Shown here: positions 7,998 through 16,801 of the stretch, in pieces | Position numbering within the stretch: position 1 is the stretch's first letter | How the letters are laid out: every line of letters starts with the position of its first letter | Assembly (NCBI GenBank): GCA_964468755.1 | Contig: CAYXWH010000005.1 | Location: 1-52,367 of the forward strand | Direction of reading: 5' to 3' | Source: CAYXWH01 sp964468755 | Lineage (GTDB): Bacteria; Chloroflexota; Dehalococcoidia; Dehalococcoidales; RBG-16-60-22 | DNA: 52,367 nt | The notes under the pieces: model-generated | Told to the model about the DNA's origin: nothing | Databases searched by the model: none | Seen by the model: only the letters and a program-made list of their open reading frames with translations | Made by a program: the position numbers and the translations under genes

Positions 7998-8972
7998 TTA
8001 TTTGTGCAGCTCGATAATATCACCGTCCTGCAGGACGTGGTCTCTTTTAGCCATAATGCCGTCGTGCTTGGCAGAACCCCAGATGCGGGCATACCTCATT
8101 TTGGCAGCGAAATCCTTATGCACGGAAGTAGCGGCATCGCCTACGGTGCTTCCCGCCTCCAGGACTATGGGGTCGCTGTAGTCGGGCTTATGTCCGGGTG
8201 CCTTGGTGTAGACCCGAATAACACATAGTGTCTCCAGTATCCTGCGCTTTAATTCCTCCAGACCGGCCCCGGTCAGTGTCGAGATGGCGATGATGGGTAG
8301 TTGGTCGCGGTACCTGGCTTCCAGGGTGCGGTAGTGCTCACCACTGTCGAGGTCAGCTTTGTTGCTCACTATCAGCGCCTTTTTATAGTTGACCGAGGAT
8401 TCATCGGACTCGATGGCGCCCGGTCTTATTCTTATTCGTATTCGCTCCAGCTGATTTATAATGGTCTCCATCTGCTCCCGCGGTGAGCTGCTCAGGTCGA
8501 TGACAACCATAAGGGCATCAGCCCGCCGGATGATGTTAGCCAGCCACCACTCGGGTAGTTGCTCGGTCAGTGGCGGGGTGTCTATGAGCTGTATCTGGAT
8601 ATTCTCGAACGGCATCATGCCCGGGGTAGCGTTGCCGGTGGTAAAGGGATAGGGCGCCACGGTGGGGGTGGCTTTGGTCAGACTGCTGACCAGCTGGGAC
8701 TTGCCGGAATTGGGCAGCCCGATTACCGCTACCTGGGCGGCGCCAACCTTCTCAATGGTCATGGATGCCCGCTGGGTGGCTGATTTCTTGTCCAGCGACT
8801 GGGTCATCTTGGCGATTTTGGTCCTCAGCTCCGCCCGGAGGTGGTCAGTGCCCTTGTGCTTGGGCATCACCGCCAGCATTTCCTCCAGGGCGGCTATCTT
8901 TTCCAGCGGGCTTTTGGCGGCCCGGTAATTCTTTTCGGCTTCAAAATACGCTGGCGTTAAATTGGCTGGCAT
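7998..8972 (-). CDS. DRG/Obg-type GTPase with C-terminal TGS domain
   Basis: A 324-residue translation-factor GTPase of the developmentally regulated GTP-binding (DRG) type, better known from archaea and eukaryotes. An N-terminal helical region (residues 1-65, PKHKGTDHLRAELR) precedes the G domain: G1 GLPNSGKSQL near 84, the switch region PYPFTT near 107, G3 DTPPL near 131, G4 VSNKADLD near 208 and G5 IST near 234. The TGS domain occupies about residues 253-323 (VYTKAPGHKPDYSDPIVLEAG). It sits 6 bases downstream of uvrC on the same strand, so the two are likely cotranscribed. Confidence 0.9.
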   Translation of the reverse strand: MPANLTPAYFEAEKNYRAAKSPLEKIAALEEMLAVMPKHKGTDHLRAELRTKIAKMTQSLDKKSATQRASMTIEKVGAAQVAVIGLPNSGKSQLVSSLTKATPTVAPYPFTTGNATPGMMPFENIQIQLIDTPPLTEQLPEWWLANIIRRADALMVVIDLSSSPREQMETIINQLERIRIRIRPGAIESDESSVNYKKALIVSNKADLDSGEHYRTLEARYRDQLPIIAISTLTGAGLEELKRRILETLCVIRVYTKAPGHKPDYSDPIVLEAGSTVGDAATSVHKDFAAKMRYARIWGSAKHDGIMAKRDHVLQDGDIIELHK

Positions 8973-8978
8973 GGCTGA

Positions 8979-10799
8979 TTACAGATACTCCTTAATTCTC
9001 CTTGCCTGACTCAGGTTTATGCCGGCGGTGGTTGCCAGTTCGTCGGCTGACGCCTGCCTGATGGCGCGTACCGTGCCGAATTGTTTCAGCAGCGAGCGCT
9101 TGCGTTTGGGGCCAATACCGGGAATGCCGTCCAGAGCCGAGGCAAAGGTCTGCCGCTGGCGTACCCTGGTATGGTAACTGATGGCGAAGCGGTGGGCTTC
9201 ATCGCGGAGTCGCTGGAGTAGCTGGAGACCGGGGGAGGAGTGGGGCAGGACAATCGGCTTGGCTCTATGGGGGACGAACAGCTCTTCGTTTTCCTTGGCT
9301 ATACTGGCCAGGGGTGCCGCGTTGCCCGCCTCGTTTAATGCCGACCGGGCGGCGTTGAGCTGTCCCTTGCCGCCGTCAATCAGGACGAGGTCGGGAACGG
9401 AAGCCCAGGTGTCCGGTGTGGAAGTCTCCGCTTTGGCATGTTTGAAGCGCCGCTTGAGCACTTCCTGAAGCATGGCATAATCGTTGGCGCCGGAGACAGT
9501 TTTAATCTTGAAACGCCGGTAATGGGCTGGTTTGGCTATGCCCTTTTCAAAGACCACCATACTGCCCACGGCGGCGTATCCCTGCAGGTTGGAGATATCG
9601 TATGCCTCCATGCGGAGCGGCGGGTGCTCCAGACCGAGTTCCTGCTCAATTTGCTTCAGAGCGGTTTCCAGTGCTCGGGGGGTACCCAGTTGCCTGATTT
9701 TCATCTGCTCCAGTCCCTGCCGGGCGTTCTCGGCAACTATGTCAATCAACTCCTTCTTACTGCCGCGTTGCGGTACCTGAAGGACAATCGAACCTCGCCG
9801 CTTGTCCCGGAGCCACTCCTTGATAACGGCAGCATCTTCTACCGGGTGCTGTAGCAGTAGCCGGGGTGGTAGTGAGGGAGCGGAGTCATAGAACTGTTTG
9901 ATAAAGCCGGTCATGATTTGCGGGGGCTCCTCATGGCGGGTGCCCTGCAGGACAAAGCTCTCCCGGCCGGTCAGCTTGTTACTGCGAATAAAAAACACCT
10001 GGACATAAGCTACATCTCTGTCCTGGGCGAAGGCAATGACATCCTGTTCGCCCCTGACCCTGGTGGCGATTCGCTGCCCCTCGATAACCTTCCGGATGGC
10101 TTGAATCTGGTCCCGGATAAAGGCGGCTTTTTCGAACTGGAGGGCATCGGCAGCCTCGCTCATCTTCTGCTCCATCTCTTTGACCACCCTCTCCTGTTTT
10201 CCTTCCAGAAAGAGAATTACCTCCCTGATTATTTCAGCGTACTCTTCCCGGCTCACCGCCCCGATACAGGGAGCCAGACAGCGTCCCAGATGGTATTCGA
10301 GGCAGGCGCGTTCGTTGCCGGTGATGCGCTTGGAGCAGATACGAAAGGGGAAAATTCCCTTGATGACCTTCAGGGTCTGGCGCACCGACCGGGCATCGGT
10401 AAACGGCCCGAAGTACCGTCCGCCGTCCTGCTCGAGTCGGCGGGTCACGTAAATCCGGGGCCAGTCCTGGCCGGTCTCAACCTTGAGGTAAGGGAAGGTC
10501 TTGTCATCTTTTAGCCGGACATTGAAGCGCGGGTGGTGCCGCTTTATCAGGTTCAGCTCAAGGATAAGTGCCTCCTGCTCCGAACCGGTGACCAGAAAAT
10601 CGAGGTCGGTTATCCGGGCTACCATCCGTTGTATTTTCGGCGATAGCTTGTTGGTTGCGCCGAAATAAGACCGCACCCGGTTCTGCAGGTTGGTTGCCTT
10701 ACCGACATAGAGGATGTTCCCCCCGGTATCCTTGAACAGGTAGACGCCCGGGCCGGTGGGCAATCGTTTCAGTTGTTCTTTTATCAGGCTGCTGACCAA
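8979..10799 (-). CDS. uvrC: Excinuclease ABC subunit C
   Basis: A 606-residue dual-incision nuclease of nucleotide excision repair, close to full family length. The GIY-YIG domain is at residues 14-95 (GPGVYLFKDTGGNILYVGKA), followed by the RYFGPFTD cluster near 138, a Cys region (CLEYHLGRCLAPCIG near 165), the UVR/UvrB-binding helix pair near 205-240, the RNase H-like nuclease domain (EAYDISNLQG near 395, DGGKGQL near 475) and a C-terminal helix-hairpin-helix (LDGIPGIGPKRKRSLLKQFG near 552). The start is TTG with GAGGAG seven bases upstream. Confidence 0.97.
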   Translation of the reverse strand: MVSSLIKEQLKRLPTGPGVYLFKDTGGNILYVGKATNLQNRVRSYFGATNKLSPKIQRMVARITDLDFLVTGSEQEALILELNLIKRHHPRFNVRLKDDKTFPYLKVETGQDWPRIYVTRRLEQDGGRYFGPFTDARSVRQTLKVIKGIFPFRICSKRITGNERACLEYHLGRCLAPCIGAVSREEYAEIIREVILFLEGKQERVVKEMEQKMSEAADALQFEKAAFIRDQIQAIRKVIEGQRIATRVRGEQDVIAFAQDRDVAYVQVFFIRSNKLTGRESFVLQGTRHEEPPQIMTGFIKQFYDSAPSLPPRLLLQHPVEDAAVIKEWLRDKRRGSIVLQVPQRGSKKELIDIVAENARQGLEQMKIRQLGTPRALETALKQIEQELGLEHPPLRMEAYDISNLQGYAAVGSMVVFEKGIAKPAHYRRFKIKTVSGANDYAMLQEVLKRRFKHAKAETSTPDTWASVPDLVLIDGGKGQLNAARSALNEAGNAAPLASIAKENEELFVPHRAKPIVLPHSSPGLQLLQRLRDEAHRFAISYHTRVRQRQTFASALDGIPGIGPKRKRSLLKQFGTVRAIRQASADELATTAGINLSQARRIKEYL

Positions 10800-10826
10800 A
10801 GTTTCTCCTCGGATAGTCTCATAGAT

Positions 10827-10854
10827 ATTTTAGCATAGCCCGTGGTGCGGACAA
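10827..10854 (-). promoter_or_regulatory. Promoter for uvrC-DRG operon
   Basis: On the minus strand TTGTCC (10854-10849), a 16-bp spacer and TAAAAT (10832-10827), with a TGC extension before the -10, lie about 27 bp before the uvrC TTG. Confidence 0.5.
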
Positions 10855-10892
10855 AGCGCCTGGCGGGTAGATTACGGGCGGAGCTGGTAGGT

Positions 10893-11255
10893 ATGAAAAA
10901 TATCATCGCCGGAGTAGTGATAGGCAAAGACGATGGCGTATCGATTGCGTCAGGCAGCACACTTCAGGCGATTTCTGATTGTGATGTGGGAGACCGGGTC
11001 TATGTGCTTACCAGACCGGAGGATATTGCGCTGACGCTCGCCAGGGATACCAGTAGCGCGCGGAATGTCTACCCGGGCCGGGTCACCGGCACCGTGCTGG
11101 CGGGACCACTGGTCAGGATGAAGCTGGACTGCGGTTTTCCCCTTAATGTGCTGCTCACCCGGCGCTCAGCCGAAGAAATGGGCCTGGCTTTGGGCAGCGA
11201 GGTCTTTGCCAGCTTTAAGGCGACGGCCCTGCGGGTCATCAAGAGGCTGGACTGA
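10893..11255 (+). CDS. Orphan TOBE-domain protein (ModC/WtpC C-terminal-like)
   Basis: A 120-residue protein that resembles the regulatory C-terminal third of molybdate/tungstate ABC ATPases. It starts MKNIIAGVV, passes through VYVLTRPEDIALTLA and SARNVYPGRVTGTVLAGPLVR, and ends in CGFPLNVLLTRRSAEEMGL. No ATPase part precedes it: the frame is closed by TAG at 10836-10838, and uvrC lies beyond. GGAG lies 10 bases before the ATG used here; a GTG at 10842 would add 17 residues but overlaps the uvrC promoter. It could be a molbindin-like oxyanion binder or a remnant of a decayed transporter gene. Confidence 0.7.
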   Translation: MKNIIAGVVIGKDDGVSIASGSTLQAISDCDVGDRVYVLTRPEDIALTLARDTSSARNVYPGRVTGTVLAGPLVRMKLDCGFPLNVLLTRRSAEEMGLALGSEVFASFKATALRVIKRLD

Positions 11256-11308
11256 AGTACCGTCACCCGCCGGTTTCATAGTTTTTATGCGGCTGCCGGC
11301 TAGCCGTC

Positions 11309-11992
11309 TTAGCTTAAAGAGATAAGCCCCTGTTTGATGGCGACGACCACGGCTTCGGTGCGGGCATTCGCGTTCAGCTTACGCAATATGGAAGTCACAT
11401 GGTTTTTAATGGTCTGCTCGCTGATGCCGAGTTCGGCGGCAATCTGCTTGTTCAGGAACCCCTTGGCAATATAATCGAGTATCTCGGTTTCTCGTGGAGT
11501 AAGCGGGGAAAGGAACGGTTCGGCTTCGCTTCGCCAGTAGAGTTCCTGAAACTGGTGCAATACGTGTTCGGCGACTTTGGGGCGGGTGGTGAGGCATTCG
11601 TTTATCGGGTGCTCGCCGCGGGCTACCCGTCGGATATGGTCGATGAGCTGGCTGGCGGTAACCTCCTTGCTCAGGTACGCCACTGCCTGTGCCTTGAGTG
11701 CCTGGAACAGCTGGGCGTCGTTGGGGCTGGAGCTAAGCACGATTACGCCGATATTCGGTGAGCGCTGTTTTATCCGGTGAGCCAGGCTCAGACTGTCATC
11801 GGAAGGACCATCAATATCTACCAGGGCTACCTCCGGTGGTAGATTATCGATGGTAGTCAGCGCTTTCTCATTGACATCCACCACTCCCGAAATTTCTATG
11901 TCGTCAACATCACCAAGGGAATGCTCGATGCCCTGTCGGAACAGGGACTGCTGGCTGACCACGAATACTTGAATTTTATTACGCGCGTTCAT
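11309..11992 (-). CDS. LuxR/NarL-family response regulator with degenerate receiver
   Basis: A 227-residue DNA-binding regulator. The N-terminal receiver-like domain (residues 6-125) keeps the phospho-acceptor strand (VALVDID near 57) and the conserved lysine (YLSKEV near 108). At the end of strand 1, where receivers carry two acidic residues, it has VVSQQSLF, so metal-dependent phosphorylation may be lost. The C-terminal LuxR helix-turn-helix is intact: LTPRETEILDYIAKG near 165, then ISEQTIKNHVTSILRKL. It lies 51 bases downstream of the GGDEF/HD-GYP gene on the same strand and is probably cotranscribed, so the two may form a signalling pair. Confidence 0.9.
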   Translation of the reverse strand: MNARNKIQVFVVSQQSLFRQGIEHSLGDVDDIEISGVVDVNEKALTTIDNLPPEVALVDIDGPSDDSLSLAHRIKQRSPNIGVIVLSSSPNDAQLFQALKAQAVAYLSKEVTASQLIDHIRRVARGEHPINECLTTRPKVAEHVLHQFQELYWRSEAEPFLSPLTPRETEILDYIAKGFLNKQIAAELGISEQTIKNHVTSILRKLNANARTEAVVVAIKQGLISLS

Positions 11993-12043
11993 GATGCGAC
12001 TGATCAGGCGATCCCCGAATGCCGGGTTCGCCTGGAAACAGCT

Positions 12044-15000
12044 TTACCTCCTCCTTTTTTGCGGTACCGGTATGGCAGATTTGGTCACCGAACGGAAGAC
12101 TTCGACGAGATGCGGGTCGAACTTCGTGCCCGCCCCCAGTCTTATTTCCTCCAGAGCGCGGTCAGGGGTGAATGCCGCTGCGTCGGGCCGATCCGAGGTG
12201 AGCTCGGCAAAGGCGTCAGCAATCGCCAGAATACGGGCTTCCAGCGGTATCTCCTCACCCTTTAGCCCTTTGGGATAACCACCGCCGTCATATTCCTCAT
12301 GGTGGTAGAGAATGCCATCAACGCATGGCGCCAGCTGGTGCGACTGGTTGATAATAGCTGCCCCAAGCTGCGGGTGTGTTCTTACCACGTCCCACTCCTC
12401 GTCAGTGAGCTTATCATGCTTGTTGAGGATTTCATTACTTATACCAATCTTACCAATATCATGCAGCATTGCACAACACTCCAGCCGGTTTTTCTCCAGC
12501 GATCCCAGATTGAGGGCATCGGCCAGAGCCAGTGAATACTCAATAACCTTCTTGGAGCGATGGCTGGTATAAGGGTTTCTGGCGTCTACTGTTGCTGCCA
12601 GGGCGTAAATTGAGCTTAGTGAGCCGCTACTATCGTCGTGAATTGCCGGGCTGAGACTGACGTGCTCCGGTAATGTTTTTTCCGAGGCGCACTGGCACTG
12701 GTTACCGCCATTGTGTTTGGCGTAGTAAAGCGCCGCGTCCGCCGTCATGATAATCTCATCGGCGCTGATACCGTCCACCGGCCAGGTGGATAGTCCCAGG
12801 CTGGCGGTTAATTGAATATCCCTGGCGTTCACCTTTTTCGAGATCTGTGTGCGTACCCGTTCCGCTACCTGTTGTGCGGCTTCGATGCCTGTCTGTGGTA
12901 ACAGGATAGCAAACTCGTCACCACCGTAGCGGAAAGCCTGGTCAGCAGTTCTAATGGTCTTCTTAAGGGTATTGCCAACCTGTTTGAGTAGCTTATCCCC
13001 GGCAGGGTGTCCGTAACTGTCGTTGAACAACTTGAAAGAATCGAGGTCAAGTATGATTAATGAGAAAATGCCACCGTAGCGCGAGTGACGCCCGATTTCA
13101 CTGGTAATCATTTCATCCAGAGAGCGGCGATTAAGCAGCCCGGTTACCTGGTCGACGCGGGCTTGCTCCTCTACTTTGGCGTAAAGCTGAGAATTCTTCA
13201 CGGCGATGGAAATCTGTGAAGACAGGTGGTCAAGAATCTTGATGTAGCGCTGGCTAATGGCATTCGGCTTCAGACTGGTTATCATCAGGCTGCCCATCAC
13301 TTTGCCTTCGGCAAAGAGCGGCAGGCATGCAACATAGCGTATTCCTTGCTTCCGGTGATAGTCCCCGATAGTGGTAGTGGTATTCTGTTGCAGGTCTGGC
13401 TCAATCAGCGGCTTCTGATGGTTAATCACCCATTCCGTGAAGGTGCCTTTGAGTGCCAATCGGTCCTGCACTTTAAATTTGGGGTCTATCTTGCTGGAGA
13501 CCGCTATGACGCGAAGCTCTTCCCCCTCAACCAGGAGGATTGATGCCCAGTGTATCTGTATTAATTTTTTAATCTCGGCTATGAAGCTGTCGAATATTTC
13601 CTGTATATCCAGTTTGGAAGTAATGATGGCGATGGAGCGGTTAAGCAGGGATAGTTCTTCTTCCCGTGCTCGGAGCTGCTCCCGCAGGTATTCCTTCTCC
13701 ATGCTTACCGCTACTATATTGGTCACATCCTCGAGAAGATTGAGGTCTTCCAGCGAGTAGCGCCCGTGTTGTCTTTTACTCAGTGCCAGGATGGCAATCA
13801 GCTTCTCGCGGCTTATGAGCGGCATAAAGAGTTCTATCTCATTCCGGGAAATTACTTCCTTTTCCTGTTCCCAGAGGCTGCGGAATTCAGGCAGGATGGA
13901 CAGACTTTCTCTGGTCAATGGTTTTTGTTCTCGATTCAGATACTCGATAATAGGATGGTTCTCTTTTATCGTGAGGCCGGAGAGGGGGTTAGCTTTCTCC
14001 GCGGGCTCGGCAAGCTGGGTCGTGAAATCATTGCTGCCGGTCTCGGGGAAAAGCAGACAGACCCGTTTGCAGCTGACTGACTTGGCGATAAGGCTCAGCA
14101 GGTTCCCGCCTTGTGCCTTGAGGGTGAAGACGTTGTGAATGGTGTTGGCGAAATACGTGAGTTCCTGGCGGTAATTGTAGATTTGTCCCTGGATCCCGCG
14201 GCTTATCAGGAAAAAGAGGGAGCTGCGCAATCGGTAGACGAATGTGGCGATGGCGATAGCCACTGCAGTAGCGGCAGTAGTCGCGGTTAGGCTGAGATCA
14301 AAGTCCAGCACGGAATGCAGGATATAAAGCAGAACCCAGTAGCTTGCGCAGCCGATAACTACCAGTGTTGCCCAGGCTACACTCCGCCTCAGTACTATCT
14401 TGATGTCCACCAGTTGGTGCCGGATTACTGCATAGCTAAGGATAAAGGCGTTGATAAGGCTGCCGAAGTGGCTTATCGGGTACACACTTATCGAGGGGAT
14501 AATGGCAAGGACGGAAAACGCGGTTACCACGCAGATGCCCAGTATAAGCGTGATAATTTGATTGTACAGTATCAGATTGTCGAGTGTCTTCAGTCGCTTT
14601 ACGAATACATAAAGGTTCCTTACTACCAGAGTTATCAGGGGAACTACTATGGCAATGATGCCGATGCCGTAATCAGGGTAGTGCCGCTCGCCAATTATCT
14701 CGATATCTCTGGGAACGTATCCCAGCCCCACCAGAATCATCATTATTCCCAGACAGATATAGGCGAATGGCAGCCAGCGGCCCTGTCCCGGCGCAAAGAA
14801 AGAAGAAGTGAAGCAATGGAACTGCACTGCCATGAATGCGAAGGCCAATATGACTATCCGAAACAATACGAGGCCGTGTTCCGGGAAAAAATTACTGCGG
14901 GCAAAGTAGTCGGTGAGACTCCATATGATGGCCGAGATGAGAAATATCACGAAAAGCGTGTTCCGTCGCTGCCAGGGGCGACTGCTTAGCGCGGTTACCA

Positions 15001-15055
15001 GAAGCGGTATATACGCAATGGTCGCGATGAATGGAAAAACGGAGTATACATTCAT
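12044..15055 (-). CDS. Membrane sensor with two GAF domains, GGDEF and HD-GYP (cyclic-di-GMP turnover)
   Basis: A 1003-residue protein. Eight or nine hydrophobic segments fill residues 1-275 in the manner of an N-terminal 7TM sensor. Two GAF-like domains follow (about 300-460 and 475-630), separated by a charged helix. A GGDEF diguanylate cyclase follows (about 635-800, DQVTGLLNRRSLDE then RYGGDEFAILLPQ with an intact GGDEF). The C-terminus is an HD-GYP phosphodiesterase (about 830-985; HDIGKIGIS near 867, HHEEYDGGGYPKG near 922). Both catalytic signatures look intact, so it may both make and break cyclic-di-GMP. It is followed by the LuxR-type gene and preceded by CTAAAGTA repeats and a promoter. 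Confidence 0.93.
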   Translation of the reverse strand: MNVYSVFPFIATIAYIPLLVTALSSRPWQRRNTLFVIFLISAIIWSLTDYFARSNFFPEHGLVLFRIVILAFAFMAVQFHCFTSSFFAPGQGRWLPFAYICLGIMMILVGLGYVPRDIEIIGERHYPDYGIGIIAIVVPLITLVVRNLYVFVKRLKTLDNLILYNQIITLILGICVVTAFSVLAIIPSISVYPISHFGSLINAFILSYAVIRHQLVDIKIVLRRSVAWATLVVIGCASYWVLLYILHSVLDFDLSLTATTAATAVAIAIATFVYRLRSSLFFLISRGIQGQIYNYRQELTYFANTIHNVFTLKAQGGNLLSLIAKSVSCKRVCLLFPETGSNDFTTQLAEPAEKANPLSGLTIKENHPIIEYLNREQKPLTRESLSILPEFRSLWEQEKEVISRNEIELFMPLISREKLIAILALSKRQHGRYSLEDLNLLEDVTNIVAVSMEKEYLREQLRAREEELSLLNRSIAIITSKLDIQEIFDSFIAEIKKLIQIHWASILLVEGEELRVIAVSSKIDPKFKVQDRLALKGTFTEWVINHQKPLIEPDLQQNTTTTIGDYHRKQGIRYVACLPLFAEGKVMGSLMITSLKPNAISQRYIKILDHLSSQISIAVKNSQLYAKVEEQARVDQVTGLLNRRSLDEMITSEIGRHSRYGGIFSLIILDLDSFKLFNDSYGHPAGDKLLKQVGNTLKKTIRTADQAFRYGGDEFAILLPQTGIEAAQQVAERVRTQISKKVNARDIQLTASLGLSTWPVDGISADEIIMTADAALYYAKHNGGNQCQCASEKTLPEHVSLSPAIHDDSSGSLSSIYALAATVDARNPYTSHRSKKVIEYSLALADALNLGSLEKNRLECCAMLHDIGKIGISNEILNKHDKLTDEEWDVVRTHPQLGAAIINQSHQLAPCVDGILYHHEEYDGGGYPKGLKGEEIPLEARILAIADAFAELTSDRPDAAAFTPDRALEEIRLGAGTKFDPHLVEVFRSVTKSAIPVPQKRRR

Positions 15056-15062
15056 GGGAAAA

Positions 15063-15090
15063 TTATTACCTTAAATGTGGGGGCTGTCAA
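15063..15090 (-). promoter_or_regulatory. Promoter of the GGDEF/HD-GYP-LuxR pair
   Basis: On the minus strand a perfect -35 TTGACA (15090-15085) is followed after 16 bp by TAATAA (15068-15063), very close to the ATG at 15055. This implies a very short leader, or a +1 at or near the start codon. Three direct repeats lie immediately upstream of the -35. Confidence 0.5.
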
Positions 15091-15096
15091 GTAAAA

Positions 15097-15133
15097 CTAA
15101 AGTAGGTTAGCTAAAGTAAGCAAGACTAAAGTA
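15097..15133 (-). repeat. Three direct repeats of an 8-mer upstream of the GGDEF/HD-GYP promoter
   Basis: CTAAAGTA occurs at 15097-15104, 15111-15118 and 15126-15133 (TACTTTAG read on the minus strand), with periods of 14 and 15 bp. The last copy ends 6 bp from the -35 TTGACA, and the first begins right after the GH3 stop codon. The layout fits an operator bound by several copies of a regulator. Confidence 0.7.
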
Positions 15134-16801
15134 CTATCGTACCGTTGCCGTGCCAGCTTCAACTGCTTCACTGGCGGCAGCCAGTGTTTCCGCTGTGCTG
15201 AGCAGGAAGGAAAGTATAGTTGCCGGAGGATTAACATGTGGCGGTTTGAGGTGCGCCAGGTCCGCCCCTTCCTGCTGTTTCTGGCGGGTATAGTGAGCAA
15301 AGGTCCCCTTTGGGAGCAGAGTGACCGCAACCCCGAACTTAATAGATTCAGCATAATCGCCGCGCAGCGGTGAATCGGCGCTGAAATCATCATTCTCGGT
15401 TTCCATAATCTGGCGGTGTACCGCCTGGGCTATATCTGCCTCGCTGGGTAATGAGTCATGCTTGGGTTCAATGAGGAGGTGCAGCACCGCTTTCCCCGGT
15501 TGCTTGTAGGCTGTCCATTCCTGGTAATCGATACCGGTATCCTGGATTGCCCGCCATATGGTCTTTTCCGTGAGCCGGACGACCACGAAATCGAGCAGGT
15601 CATCGGCCCGTCTCTCAAAGACCATCTGTGGCAGGTTGATGCCCACCTTTTCATTTCGGAGCGAAGTTATCCGTATTATATCACCGACCCGGTATCTCAC
15701 CAGGGCGCCGCCATGGAAACTGGTGACAACAATCTCGTAATTTTCCCCGGGGATTACTTCATCGAGCAGAACCGTCTGCGGCTGGTAACTTTTATCCTCC
15801 TGCCACTTGAAATGTTCCTTTTCCGGAATGAACTCCAGGAAATTGAGGCTGGGAACGAAGGTCATTGATTGGTAGTCCCAGGTCTGGGTGGCGACGATGC
15901 CCATTTCGGTGCCGGCATACACGTCCAGGGGATATCGGCCCCAGAGTTCCTTGATCTTATCCCGGTACACCCAGCTATCCAGTCCGCTGCTGATAATCCC
16001 CCGCACCGACCACAGGTCTCTGGGGAGCATCGCCCGACGGGCTAGCTTGCTCTTGACCGCTCCTTTAGCCAGACGGAGCAGCGCCCGGGGTTGGGACAAC
16101 AAGGGGCGGATATCCATTTTGGTTGAGGAGGAACCCAATTTTTCACCAACGGCGACCAGCACCAGGGACAGACCAAAGAAATAGTCGATTCCTTCACTGA
16201 GGGCGCACTTGAATCCTGATTTCACCCGGTCTTCAAATGATAGGTTTTCCGCTTCTTCCAGCGGGGGCAAATGTTTAATGGGGGTCTGTTGCTCCAACAT
16301 GCAAGCCATGGCACCGGACATGTATGGCCTGGGGGCGACCGTGTAGACCAGCCGGGGATGATTGGGCAGCCGCGAAGTATCGTTCCAGCCCCGGCAATTT
16401 GACAAGTTGCCGATGCCGTACATTATCACGCTTAATTCTTCGGAGTATGCCTTGGTTACCGGCACCCACTTGCAGGGGTATTCACCGGACCTTCCCGAGG
16501 TGTGTACCCACATGACGGGACTGTCCGGTAATACGTCTTCTCGCTTCTCAAGCAGTTCCGGACAGTAATCAGCATAGGTGGTCAGGGGTGCCATCTCGCG
16601 AAACTCGTCGACGGTTTTCGGTTTTAACCCGCGCATAATCTTATCGCCAAGAGCGCTGCGGTTTAATAAATCAAGCTGCTCCAGTAGCAGGCGGTTTTGA
16701 ATGGTCATAAACTGCTCGATGTCAAGGCCGGTGAATCCACAGCACATCTGCCATAGCTCTTCATTCCTGCCCTGCTGAAGGAGCTCAATGGCTCTAGGCA
16801 T
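15134..16801 (-). CDS. GH3-family acyl-acid amido synthetase-like protein
   Basis: A 555-residue member of the GH3 superfamily of ANL-type adenylating enzymes, known in plants for conjugating jasmonate or auxin to amino acids and found sporadically in bacteria with unknown substrates. ATP-binding motif 1 is WVHTSGRSGEYPCKWVPVT near residue 100, motif 2 is VYAGTEMGIVA near 295, and motif 3 is LVRYRVGDIIRI near 375, followed by a smaller C-terminal domain. ATG at 16801 is preferred to the adjacent TTG because GGGAGG lies 6 bases upstream. It reads toward the GGDEF/HD-GYP gene, 78 bases away; shared function is not shown. Confidence 0.85.
   Translation of the reverse strand: MPRAIELLQQGRNEELWQMCCGFTGLDIEQFMTIQNRLLLEQLDLLNRSALGDKIMRGLKPKTVDEFREMAPLTTYADYCPELLEKREDVLPDSPVMWVHTSGRSGEYPCKWVPVTKAYSEELSVIMYGIGNLSNCRGWNDTSRLPNHPRLVYTVAPRPYMSGAMACMLEQQTPIKHLPPLEEAENLSFEDRVKSGFKCALSEGIDYFFGLSLVLVAVGEKLGSSSTKMDIRPLLSQPRALLRLAKGAVKSKLARRAMLPRDLWSVRGIISSGLDSWVYRDKIKELWGRYPLDVYAGTEMGIVATQTWDYQSMTFVPSLNFLEFIPEKEHFKWQEDKSYQPQTVLLDEVIPGENYEIVVTSFHGGALVRYRVGDIIRITSLRNEKVGINLPQMVFERRADDLLDFVVVRLTEKTIWRAIQDTGIDYQEWTAYKQPGKAVLHLLIEPKHDSLPSEADIAQAVHRQIMETENDDFSADSPLRGDYAESIKFGVAVTLLPKGTFAHYTRQKQQEGADLAHLKPPHVNPPATILSFLLSTAETLAAASEAVEAGTATVR

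Noticed and set aside
14315..14989. 224-codon plus-strand frame, rich in Tyr and Gln
   Set aside because: Antisense to the membrane segments of the GGDEF/HD-GYP protein; the odd composition comes from complementing hydrophobic codons.
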